Source: Raffaelea ambrosiae
Taxonomy: Eukaryota; Ascomycota; Sordariomycetes; Ophiostomatales; Ophiostomataceae
Reading direction: 5' to 3'
Length of the DNA stretch: 64,000 nucleotides
Assembly: GCA_002778195.1 (NCBI GenBank)
Contig: PCDI01000010.1
Coordinates: 806,001 to 870,000, forward strand
Below the pieces are notes generated by a model. That model saw nothing but the letters and a program-made list of their open reading frames with translations, had not been told where the DNA came from and did no database searches. Below, one piece after another: positions 43,940-53,610 of this stretch; position 1 is the first letter of the stretch; the number at the start of each line of letters is the position of its first letter. A program made the translations under genes and the position numbers.

Positions 43940-45962
43940 CTAGTACACATACACAAACTCGTCATTCTCCCGGTCCGTCATGTCCAAAAAGGCATTCTCG
44001 CCCAGCCGGCTGGCCCCCCCGGCCCCCTCCTCCTCGCTGGCGGCCGTGCCCACAAAGTGCACGTCCATGCTGTGGTCCTGGATCGTGCGCGGCTTGCCGT
44101 TCTGCTCGCGACGGCGCTCCTGCATGCGGTTGAGGACGAACAGGTTGGCGATCTGCAGGCCGATGACGGCCATGAGGGTGCAGGTGATGGCCATGACGCG
44201 CGACAGGCCGGGCAGGTAGCGGGGCGCGTCGGCCGCGGTGAACAGCAGCGGGCCGATGATGTTGCCGGCGGACGAGCCGGCGTTGTAGAGGCTGAGCACG
44301 AGCGACTTCTTGGTGGTGCCGCCGGTGTTGGCCGTCATCCAGCTGGACACCAGCGGGTTGCCGCCAAAGACAAAGGCCAGCAGGTAGTACGCGGCCAGCA
44401 GGGCGGCCTGGCGCGAGCGGTCGAGCACGTACAGCAGCACGGTGCCGGCGAGCACCGGCAGCAGCAGGCCGATCAGCACGGGCGCCTTGCGGCGCAGGCG
44501 GTAGGCGACGTAGGCGATGGGCACGATCACCAGCAGCTGCAGCGCGCCAAAGGGGATGTTGAGCAGCGACGTGACCGCGCCGTCGAAGCCGAAGCCGGCC
44601 ACCACAATGGGGCCAAACGTGTTGGTCACCGACGACGTCACGTTGAGCGTCACGCCCATGGCCACAAACAGCCACGTCTTGGGCTCGCGCAGCGCCTCGC
44701 CCGCCTGCCGCCACGCAAACGTGTGCGCGCCCGCGCCGCCGCCGCCCGCGCCCGTCTGATTGGCCCGCAGCCGCTCCCGCGCCTGCCGCTTCTCGTGCGC
44801 GCTGAGGAAGCGCGCCGACGCGACGTCGTCGTCCAGCCGCCACCAGATCAGCGGCACCGACAGCACCGTCAGCAGCCCCACAAAGAGGAACTGGATCTGC
44901 CACGGGCGCAGCCGCTCGCTCTCGATCTGGCCCAGCCCGTACGACGTCGCCGCCGCAAAGATCGTCGCCGCGCCGTTGGTCGCGTACCACGCCGCGATGC
45001 GCATCGGCTGCTCCGCGCGCCGGTACCACTGCGCCGTGATCACCGCAAACAGCGGCAGGCAGCCGGCCTCGAAGAGCCCCAGGAAGAAGCGCGTCGCCAG
45101 CAGGCCGCGGTAGCTCGTGCAGGCCGCCATGCAGGCCTGCGCCGTGCCCCAGCCGAAGCAGAGCACGGCCATGAGCACGCGGTGGCGCACGCGCACAATC
45201 AGGTACGACGAGAAGGGCTGCCAGGCGAGCTGGGCAATGGCGGCAATCGACCCGACGAGCGAGTACTGGTTGCCCGTGAGGTGGGTGTCGGCGCGCAGCC
45301 CAAACACGGCCCCGTAGCCCAGCACCGACTTGTCGAGGATCTGCAGGAAATAGATCCAGACGAGGACGACGAGGATGTGACGGTCCGTCTTGCGGAGGAT
45401 GCGTTTGTTCTGGGGGGGGAAGTTAGTTGATCTGGAACGGTTGACTAGCTCCTCCTAGAAAGACTTGACCAGCGGGACCCAAGAGGAACTCAAGAGAAAC
45501 TCAAGAGGAACCTCAGAGGAACTCGATCTAGAACGGTTGACTGGCTCCTCCTAGAAAGACTTGACCAGCGGGACCCAAGAGGAACTCAAGAGAAACTTCA
45601 GAGGAACTCGATCTAGAACGGTTGACTGGCCCCCCTAGAAAGACTTGACCAGCGGGACCCAAGAGGAACTCAAGAGAAACTCAAGAGGAACCTCAGAGGA
45701 ACTCGATCTAGAACGGTTGACTGGCTCCTCCTAGAATGACTTCACCAGAGGAACTCAAAGAAACGCGCACTCCAGAAAACTCTAGAAACCTCCCAAGACT
45801 TACATCCTCCTCGGTCAGCACAACCTGCTGGCTGCCATCGAGGTCGGCCGCCACATCGCCCTGCTCGGCGTACTTGGGGATCGGCTGCTTGATCTGGTCC
45901 TCCACCTCCTCGGACTGCCCATGAGCGCCCTGGGCAACTTTGCTGGTGTCGGTCTGGTCCAT
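43940..45962 (-). CDS. MFS transporter, Dal5/allantoate permease-like anion:cation symporter
   Basis: Two exons: 45962-45804 and 45409-43940, giving 542 residues. Exon 1 encodes a soluble acidic N-terminus (53 residues). Exon 2 starts NKRILRKTDRHILVVLVWIY and enters the first of about 12 membrane segments. The DTHLTGNQYSLVGSI loop and the TRFFLGLFEAGCLPLF helix are typical of the fungal ACS family (Dal5, Tna1 and relatives), which import allantoate, ureidosuccinate, nicotinate and similar anions at the plasma membrane; the substrate cannot be predicted. The cytosolic tail ends ENDEFVYVY. The only intron (45803-45410, 394 bp) is long for this genome and consists almost entirely of a ~95-bp minisatellite, yet keeps a perfect GTAAGT donor and CCCCCAG acceptor. 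The start is the first ATG of the exon-1 frame. Confidence 0.92.
45429..45798. repeat. ~95-bp minisatellite inside the MFS transporter intron
   Basis: Four tandem units start at 45429, 45525, 45610 and 45705 (lengths 96, 85, 95 and about 94), each beginning GATCT(A/G)GAACGGTTGACT. Unit 2 lacks an 11-base internal block; unit 4 is diverged and runs into the 5' splice site. Smaller AGAGGAACT and AAGAGAAACT motifs repeat within each unit. The array occupies about 94% of the intron. Confidence 0.95.
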
Positions 45963-47900
45963 GGTGGAAGTCGGGTCGTTTTTGAGCACACGCGATGTCT
46001 GCCCTCCTGGGTCGACCTTGACAAGGGAAAAGGACCACTGCCCCCCCCCCCGAATATATACACCCCAGAAGACTCGCCTTGGACAGACGCCGGGTCCAAC
46101 CAGGTCCAACCAGCCATTCCCCTATTTCCCTATTACCCTACTTCCCTGCCCTTCCCCACAAAGTCTCTCCTCTTGTTCCCCCAACTTGTCTCCCCCATCC
46201 TGGGGTAAGGGGGGGAACGGAACAGACAGACCCCACCGCCATAGCCTGCAACTGCTCGGAACTAGGCCGACTTTGTCTGCATGGCACCTAGTATTACTGC
46301 CATTTTCTATCGGTGGGGGGCTATCGCGTGGAACTTGCACGGTGTAAGCTTAACTAGCCCTGGAAAGGAGCCTGGCGACCACCTCACAGACTATGCCAAA
46401 GACTGTGTCTTTGCCTCTTTTGCCTCTTGCTAAGGCTTTTCGCATGCCAGCCCCCCATCAAGCAGGTCGTATCGTACTATCCTACTACGCAAACCGCCTT
46501 TCTTTCATCGCATCGGTGGGGGAACAAAAGGCTCAACGGGGGGGCTGCTTTCTGGGAAGACGGCCTTTGGTGGAAATCCTCCGAGCCCCCAGACCAAGGC
46601 TAGACAAGGTATGACCAGTAGCCGAAGACTGATACCCGGATTGTGGCGCTATGGTGATCATTCTCGGTCTGTTGCCCGGTCTGAATGCGCAGCTCCCTCA
46701 AAAAGGACGACTATCCTTTTGCCTCGATGCGGGTCAAAGAGATCACGCGTCTCCTTTGCAATGTAACCTATCACCATGTAGTCTGGCCCAAGTCCTGTCC
46801 AGTCCCAAGAAGCCCATGCGAATCAAAAGAGCCATGACGACGCCGGCACGGCTTGGTAGCCGAGGTCGTAGAGCGAGGAGCAACTTCTCTCACGGCTTCC
46901 AGTGTCGACTGATTTCGTGCGGCACATCATTGTCCCGCCGTGTAAGTGAGCTGCCATAGGCAACAACAACGTTCACCGCCTGGTTGGCTTCAGAGAACGG
47001 GCCAGCATGCGGAAAACTATTTACTGTGTATGCCCAGCAGCAACGGTCGGGCCCAAGAGTTTTTGGTTCAGAAGCTGTGCCTGAGAAGCCACGTGTGAAC
47101 CCCAACAAGAGCCCGGGGTGCAAGAGCCGCGTCCTGCCAAGCTGCGTGCCATTGGCAACGTGACGTGGCTCTGACCCTTTCTCTCTTTGAGACGCTTCCT
47201 CTGCTGGGCTGATTCCTAGGATCTCCCAACCATGCACCGCATACGCGTGCAGAGAGGTCCGGGGGGGATGTCCATTTGCCCCTTTCAGCTGGTCTGGGAG
47301 ACAGCCATTGGTTAAACCGTAGAGAGCCATGAGCCATGAGCCGTGGGATACGAGATCGGGTCGAAAACGGTGCGTTTCCAGCGAGCCTGCAGCCACCAAC
47401 GTGACCACTGTCTGGGTGCAAACGGCCAATGGTGTGTGCTAGAGAAACGGTCATGCATGTGAAGTCTGCCCTGGTACTGAATGCAATGGCGGGGAACTAC
47501 GCTAATACGAACCAAGTCCTGAGCTTCTGTCGAGCTTCTTCTACTGATCACCTGACTGCATGTCTGACGCGTCATGTGACCTTTCCATCTTATCGGCCTA
47601 TCAAGAGAAGGGCAAAGGAACGGATTTTGTCTGGCAGCAAAAGACCGAGCTTTCACCCCACGCACGATCCGTTGCATCAGGCAAGCCTCGTCTTGAGTCC
47701 AGACACCTCTGACCATGGCACCCAGGCTGTGAGGATCCCTCCTCAGCCAACCCGACTGACTATTTGTCTGTTTTTTTTGTGTTTTTCTTTTTGTGTGTTT
47801 ACGGCAATACAAGCCCAGCCTTTGGCTTTCTCGAGTCCTCGGACTCTCCACCCCCTTCGACCTTGACGGCTTCCCCCTCTCCCCCCCTCTCTTCACGACC
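45963..47900. promoter_or_regulatory. Divergent intergenic region, MFS / mitochondrial membrane protein
   Basis: 1.9 kb between divergent starts with no supported gene. It contains a C tract near 46041, CACGTG at 47090-47095 and a T-rich tract just upstream of the 47901 start. Confidence 0.5.
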
Positions 47901-50015
47901 ATGCGCGCCCGTCTCACACTGCTCCGTCGGCTGCCATTCCGGCTGGCCAGAGACCGGTCACGACTCGGAAAACGAGCCTTCTCCTTCACACAGGACACCG
48001 CCGCGGCCCAATGGAACCCCCACGCCCGGGCACGGCCGCAGCTGCCCTTCCTCGTCATCCCCTCCGCACGACAGCAGCCGCAGCAGTTCCGCTACCTCAC
48101 CACCCAGCGCAAGCAGTACCTGAAGCACGAGGCCGTGGCCTTTGTCAAGATCACAGTGTCCTTGTGGGCCGTCGTCAGCTGCTTCTTCGTTGCGCAATGG
48201 GTCGTGCAGCAGGAGTGGATGGAAGCGGCGCATCCGACGCCGCCCGAGTGGACTTTTCTGTCGCGGATGCGCCTGCGCGGCGCCATGACCATGCGGGACC
48301 AGGGCGACGGCAGTGACCGCGGCGCCGGCGCCGGCGGCAGCGGCCTGGACGAGCCGAGTGCCGCCGACGTGCGCATCATCCCGCACGAGACCATCATCCA
48401 GATCCTGCTCGACCTGGTGGCCCGTCTGGAAGACCCGCGCATCGACGGCGGCGACGGGCTGGTCGGTGTCCTGGACACACTGGCCACGGACCCGGCCAGC
48501 CACGAGCCGTCATCGTCGTCGTCGTCGTCGTCGTCCTCGTGGCTCGTGGCCGACTCCCAGGCCATGGACGTCCGCGCCAAGAGCGAGCCGTGGCGCCGCG
48601 GCTACTTCGAGGTCCTGCTGGCCGCCGCCGAGGCCGCCGAGCACGTCGAGGGCTGGGTGGTCGACCGCACCCGCAACACCGTCTACCCGCCCGACGTCGT
48701 CATCGGCCCGTCCAACCCGCACCCGAAGCCGCTGCCGCCAGGCGCGTCCGGCGCCCCGCGCGAGGAGAACTGCGACACCTGCTTCCCCGTGCCCGCCGAG
48801 CTGTACCTCAAGCTGCTGCACACCCGCGGCTTCACCACCCGCCAGCAGATCACCGCCGCCCTCGCCTTTGCCAACTACCTCGAGTACAAGCACGACATCG
48901 AAGCCGCCGAGTTTGTGTACTCGCGCGCCGTCTTGGCTGCCGCCGCTGGACCACCACCGGCCGGGCCCGGTCTCCACGATCACAACAACAACGGCAACAA
49001 CATCGACGACGACAACAACAACAGCATACTCGCGCCCGCACCCGCCGACCCGCCCAGCGCCGCCGCCTGGATCCACGACTGGGCCGACCGCCGCGCCGAC
49101 GACGGCACCCTCTCCCAGAACCTCGCCGAGACCCTGACCGCCTACGCCACCTTCAAGGCCCGCACCGGCGACGTCGCGACCGCCCTGCCCATCTTTGTCG
49201 GCCTGCTCAAGGCCCGGCGGTCGCTGCCGCCTGCCAAGAGCGCCCTATCACCATCCCTGTCCCACTTGTCATCACAGCTGGGCGCCTCCGCCGCGGGAGC
49301 CGGAGGAGCCGGCCTCTTCGCGCGGACCCGGGCCTGGATCCGGCCGTCCGCATACCCGCCCGCACCCGACGACGGCTTCGGGCCGCCCCTGCCGGGACCC
49401 CGGGCGCGCTGCGAGGAGGCCGCCCTGCACCTGCATATTGGCGAGATCCTGTACGCCTCTGCTACGAAGGACAGCAGCAGCATCGGCTCATGGATGTCGT
49501 CATCGCACCAGCCACAGCCGCGGGAGGAAGGCATTGCCTGGACGCGCGAAGCCGTCGACATGGCCGAGGAGCAGGTGCACGTGCTGGCCCAGAGAGAAAA
49601 GGAGCAGAACCAGCTGCGGGTGCTCCCTGTTTTGAACCCCTTTCTGGACGACAGCATCGAAGGCAAAACCACCTGCCGCGATTGCCTCGTGACCGGGCTC
49701 AACAACTGGACGACCATGGTGGCCCAGCTGGTGCGGGAGGAGGAGCGGAAGGCAAGCGCAGCCGCGTCCGCGGCGGCAGCGGACGCCTCGGCGCAGTCCT
49801 CGTCGTGGTCGTTCTGGTCGATCTGGGGATTCTGGGGCGGTGGGGCAGGCAGCTCCGAAACAACAACATCCGCCATCAACAGCGGTGCGGGCAGAAAGCC
49901 AGGTCGGTGGGCGGCCGAGCAGAAAGTCGTCCTGGACCGGCGGAGACGAGCCACGGAGCTTCTGGACGCTTCCGCACCGGCACAACAAGGCATTTTGGCA
50001 TTGTTCTCAACATGA
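47901..50015 (+). CDS. Predicted mitochondrial inner-membrane protein with two CxxC motifs
   Basis: Single exon, 704 residues from the first in-frame ATG. The N-terminus is rich in Arg, Ser and Leu without acidic residues (MRARLTLLRRLPFRLARDRS), as in mitochondrial targeting sequences. One membrane segment is clear at about residues 81-102 (FVKITVSLWAVVSCFFVAQW). The large C-terminal part is mainly helical and may hold TPR-like repeats (residues ~300-600). Two CxxC motifs (C291/C294 in CDTC and C592/C595 in CRDC) could bind metal or form disulfides. Low-complexity inserts: polySer (~200), Asn/Asp (~360) and Ala-rich (~620). I recognise it only as a conserved Sordariomycete-type protein; some similar database entries carry a 'maltose permease' label, which this sequence does not support since it has no 12-TM pattern. 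Confidence 0.72.
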   Translation: MRARLTLLRRLPFRLARDRSRLGKRAFSFTQDTAAAQWNPHARARPQLPFLVIPSARQQPQQFRYLTTQRKQYLKHEAVAFVKITVSLWAVVSCFFVAQWVVQQEWMEAAHPTPPEWTFLSRMRLRGAMTMRDQGDGSDRGAGAGGSGLDEPSAADVRIIPHETIIQILLDLVARLEDPRIDGGDGLVGVLDTLATDPASHEPSSSSSSSSSSWLVADSQAMDVRAKSEPWRRGYFEVLLAAAEAAEHVEGWVVDRTRNTVYPPDVVIGPSNPHPKPLPPGASGAPREENCDTCFPVPAELYLKLLHTRGFTTRQQITAALAFANYLEYKHDIEAAEFVYSRAVLAAAAGPPPAGPGLHDHNNNGNNIDDDNNNSILAPAPADPPSAAAWIHDWADRRADDGTLSQNLAETLTAYATFKARTGDVATALPIFVGLLKARRSLPPAKSALSPSLSHLSSQLGASAAGAGGAGLFARTRAWIRPSAYPPAPDDGFGPPLPGPRARCEEAALHLHIGEILYASATKDSSSIGSWMSSSHQPQPREEGIAWTREAVDMAEEQVHVLAQREKEQNQLRVLPVLNPFLDDSIEGKTTCRDCLVTGLNNWTTMVAQLVREEERKASAAASAAAADASAQSSSWSFWSIWGFWGGGAGSSETTTSAINSGAGRKPGRWAAEQKVVLDRRRRATELLDASAPAQQGILALFST

Positions 50016-50481
50016 GGGGAGGGAGCGAGAACACTCACAGAATGTGTATTGTTGAAAAAGGACGAGAGCATCAAAGGGATAAGGCGCTGTGTTTTCAATA
50101 AGAAAAAAAGACCATTTTATGACCAGACGACGGGAGAGAGAAAGAAATAGCAGGGTGGCGGTTGGGGAAGGTTACGGCGTTTTTTTTCTTTTTTTTTTTT
50201 TGCTCCTGTACTTTCTCTTCCGTGTGCTTTTACTCTTACTTTTTATTTTCCGCATTTTTGCATCCTTGCATCATCCATCTCCCTAGATTTGATTTTGGAC
50301 TGAAATACCAAAGACTACCTTTTTTTTTTTTTTTCCAACGCACCCACTTCACCATCTGTCAAGTTTCTACCCCCCCTTGGCAATGCTCTTGATCGTCCTT
50401 TCTCTTCCTTCTCTTCTGAAGCCATGACTGCAATCTCTCTGCCTTGATATCCTCCCGTCGCGATGGGGCCGAGCCTTGCGA
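50016..50481. other. Convergent 3' spacer, mitochondrial membrane protein / Arb2
   Basis: 466 bp between stop codons with T homopolymers near 50190 and 50320. No gene seen. Confidence 0.6.
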
Positions 50482-52012
50482 CTACTGATCCCCGGCATGG
50501 GCCTCCGTTCCCTGATCGTTGGCTGTTTCCTCGCCATGGGCATCGCCGTTCTCCGTGTCTTGTCCGTGCTTTCCAGTTTCCCGTCCGTCTTTTTTTCCCT
50601 CGCCCTCGCCCTCGCCCTCGCTCTCCGTCTTCGCTCCTTCTTCCTCCTTCCAACCGTCGAGCGCGTTCTCGTCCCAGTCGCCCCAGGTGTCATGGTCGCC
50701 GCCGCCGTTCGCATCGCCCGCGCGCGTGATTTTGTCGGCGTACGTGATCGCAATGTCGGCCGGGTTCGTGTATCCCGGAGTCCGCGCCACCATCTCGCCC
50801 CACGCCAGCACCGACTGCTGCGCATCGATGAACATCATCTCCGTCAGCCACGACCGCCCCGAGCTGTGCACGGGACAGCCGTAGCGGGTGTTCCGCACCG
50901 ACCGCTCGTTCCCGTCGGGCCCTGCCACCGGCGTGTCCACTGGCGCCTCGCTGGCCATGTACGCGCGGCCGCGCTGGCGCAGAAACGCCCGGAATCCGTC
51001 GGTGCGGATGTCGTGCTCTTCAAACAGCCCGCCCAGCACGGCCAGGCTGTCCATGTAGGGGCCCCAGCGGGCCCAGATGGTGCCGTCCTGGTCCAGGAAC
51101 CGCTCCAGAGCGTCGGCGCCGCCGGCCACGCCAATGGCGGTGATCCGCGGCGGCGGCAGACGCGGCGGGCCACCGGCCGCGCCCAGAAAACGGGGGCCCA
51201 ACACATCGCGAAAGACGCTGGCCACGTGCTCGTCCGCATCGGCGTGGCCGGGGATGGTGTTGCGCTCGGGCACGGTGCGCGGCGGCAGGTGCGCGGCGCT
51301 GGGCCGGGGCATGCCCTGGCGCATGGGCAGGCTGAGGGCGCGGCGGCCCTGGGGCCACCAGAAGAGCTCGCCCGGGTTGAACACGACGATGGCAGGGAGC
51401 TTATCATTTTCAACCCCCTTCTGCCGGAGAGCCTGGACCGTGTTCACGATGCTGCCCTGGTTGATGCCGCCGGCGCCGCCGACGACGCGGTGGGCGAGGA
51501 TGCCAAGATCCTGGCAGGTTTCGCCGACGAAAAGGACGACGCGGCTGGCCGTGGCGAGGTCGTCGGTCACCAAAACATCGAGATGGGGCTCGCAGTCGGC
51601 GGCGCCGAGGGGGAGACGGACGCGGCGGAGGCCGAGCTTGTACAGACGTTCGAGAATGATACGCTGAGCGGCAGCTGAGAGGGAAAAAAGATCATAACGG
51701 TCAGAATCATAGAAAAACCCGAGTTCAAATGGCGAAAACAACCAAAACGGCACAGTCCAGACTCACTGTTGAAAGCAAAGCGCTGACGATCGTTCCAGTG
51801 CATGTTCTTGTTGATAAAGTACTTGAAGTAGTACTGAGGCTTCTCAATGTTGCGGATCTCGTCAACCTCGTTGACGTAGTAGCTGTGGTCCTCGTGTTAG
51901 AAGCTTTGCACTTTCTTAGTGTGTCTTTGCAGACCACGGCTCACCCGAGTTGACCCAGGTCGTCTGGGAAATCGGGTTCGGCTGGGAGACCCTTCCACAG
52001 CCGACGAAACAT
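50482..52012 (-). CDS. Arb2-domain protein
   Basis: Three exons: 52012-51945, 51882-51767 and 51674-50482, giving 458 residues. The spliced N-terminus (MFRRLWKGLPAEPDFPDDLG, then YYVNEVDEIRNIEKPQYYFK, then QRFAFN) and the following QRIILERLYKLGLRRVRLP and GGAGGINQGSIVNTV segments identify the Arb2 domain. Arb2 was defined in fission yeast as part of the Argonaute siRNA chaperone (ARC) complex, and the fold also forms the C-terminus of Hda1/Clr3 deacetylases; it resembles an alpha/beta hydrolase. Standalone Arb2 proteins in Sordariomycetes are of unproven function. The C-terminal ~60 residues are highly acidic with a Glu-Gly run (EGEGEGEG). Introns are 62 and 92 bp with good consensus. It is tandem with uS14m. 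An in-frame ATG 43 codons upstream is less likely, as the family starts at MFRR. Confidence 0.9.
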
Positions 52013-52621
52013 GATAGCGAAACGGGTGCTATTGCAAGGCAAGGAGGCGGAACCAGGCGAAAAGTAGAGAGATATGAAAGAAGAACGAGGGGGGGACGTG
52101 TGAGGGAGAAGGTGTAAGTTTGGAAGAGGAGAAGTGTTCAAAGGGCAAGAGAAGAAGCAGAGACCGCAGGCAGAAAGATTTCAAAGACTGTCGCTATTTC
52201 AGACTCTGCATCAGAACGATATCAGAGAAGAGTTGGAAAAGGGAAGGAGCGCCAGGAAACCCACACACGACTTGATAGAGCCGAGGATTGTGTTTGCTTG
52301 TGTAACACACGCGGCCACAGCAGAGCTGCTGCGCCATTGACGGAAATGGGAGTGTTTGTCGTCTATTCGTTTGCCTCTATGTAGTGTTCGCAAGCCTGAA
52401 TCGCAACAAGCATGCATTTATTGTACAGCCATGAGAAGGTCGTCTTGAGGCAGACGGCCCTAGCTATCCTCCACATTGTCACACCAACCGGTCATCATGT
52501 CATCCACGTCACTGTCAACCTTGATGTGTCCAAACTGTATCGTACAGAGTCCTGCCACGTCCTTTGTGTATCCGGAATATTTTTATTTTTTTTTCATGTT
52601 CTTTCGAGGTCTTCCCCCGCT
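52013..52621. other. Intergenic between uS14m stop and Arb2 start
   Basis: 609 bp separating two minus-strand genes, containing the Arb2 upstream region. No further gene or RNA recognised. Confidence 0.55.
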
Positions 52622-53109
52622 CTACCAGCTGGCCGACCGCACACCGGGCAGGTTGCCGGCCAAGGCGTGCATGCGGAATTGATACTGCCACAACGTTAGC
52701 ACCAGAAAGCCAAACCAGACGTTCTTTCTCACAGGGAACCACCTACCCGTGTCATCTTGAAGTCGCGGAAGATAGCGCGCCCCCTGCCGCCCATGATGCA
52801 CCGGTTGCGGATCTGCGTCGGCCGCGAGTACGTCGGCATCTGGGTCAGCTGCAGCTGGGCCTCGGCGCGCGTCCGCTGCGGCAGGGTCGTGTTGCGGATG
52901 ATGTGGCGGAGGGCTTGTCTAGAGCCGAGGGTCAGTATGCAATGCAACTACAGAGACGGGGGGGGGGCTTTTCGTCCAGGGTCTTCTGGGTCTCTTTCTT
53001 ACCTCTCCGCCTCGTACTTCTCGTATGCCAGGCGCTTGGCATGGTCGCGCATGATGTGGATGTTGACAAAGCAGCCAATGTCGAGCTTCTTCGGCCGGAA
53101 GATCGACAT
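52622..53109 (-). CDS. MRP2: Mitochondrial small-subunit ribosomal protein uS14m
   Basis: Three exons: 53109-53003, 52918-52750 and 52684-52622, giving 112 residues. The spliced product starts MSIFRPKKLDIGCFVNIHIM, continues through ...EAERQALRHIIRNTTLPQRT, contains RNRCIMGGRGRAIFRDFKMTR, and ends LPGVRSASW, the classic uS14 C-terminus. uS14m sits in the head of the mitochondrial 30S-like subunit near the decoding region. The zinc-binding cysteines found in some bacterial S14 forms are absent, as usual for this class. Introns are 84 and 65 bp with good boundaries. The 501-bp divergent gap to lipoyl synthase is short for this window, so the two mitochondrial genes may share a promoter. Without splicing the gene is invisible as an open frame. 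Confidence 0.95.
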
Positions 53110-53610
53110 GGTGGCGGTTGGGTGCGATCGCAGGGATGGTCGAGGCGGTGGTTCGTCGTTCGTCGTCCGTCCCAAGGATCACGGTGGTGATGTACGGCAG
53201 GCCGGCGCAATTTTCCGACGCTGTTTCGTTTGCGGAAAAAATGCCCAATCGAGCAACAGCTGCTGCACGTGACCGAATGCGCTATAATTCGCTGTAATTC
53301 AACCGTCCGGCGCACCCCCCCAACGCCTAAAACCTTGCGTGATACGGCTAGGCACGGCAAGCACAGGCACGTGCGATAGCGCTCTGTAGAGCGGGTCCAA
53401 TCAGTGCCCCAACGATAGCAATTTCTCAGAAAAACGACGCTTTCCCAATCATTCTGACCTGACAAATAGAAGCTCTGGTCTGACCAGTCTCTCTCTCCTG
53501 ATCGAGTTGTGTGTCTGTGTGCGTGCACGCCTTTGCCATTGTGCTTCCCCCCCCTCCGTTTAGGCAAGGCAGAGGAACACAGGAACCAAAGCTTTGGGGA
53601 CCAAGCAGCC
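53110..53610. promoter_or_regulatory. Bidirectional promoter, uS14m / lipoyl synthase
   Basis: 501 bp between divergent ATGs of two nuclear genes for mitochondrial proteins. It contains CACGTG twice (53266-53271, as GCACGTGACC, and 53368-53373). Neither gene has another nearby upstream region, so regulation is probably shared. Confidence 0.6.

Noticed and set aside
42121..43965. 614-codon minus-strand frame (and another at 40225-41985) opposite the large hypothetical protein
   Set aside because: These are Arg/Gly/Val-rich products of triplet repeats read antisense. The plus frame is longer, starts in a proper ATG context and has non-repetitive blocks.
43862..45430. 522-codon plus-strand frame opposite the MFS transporter
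   Set aside because: Hydrophilic His/Arg/Gln-rich translation without domain; the minus strand encodes a 12-TM transporter.
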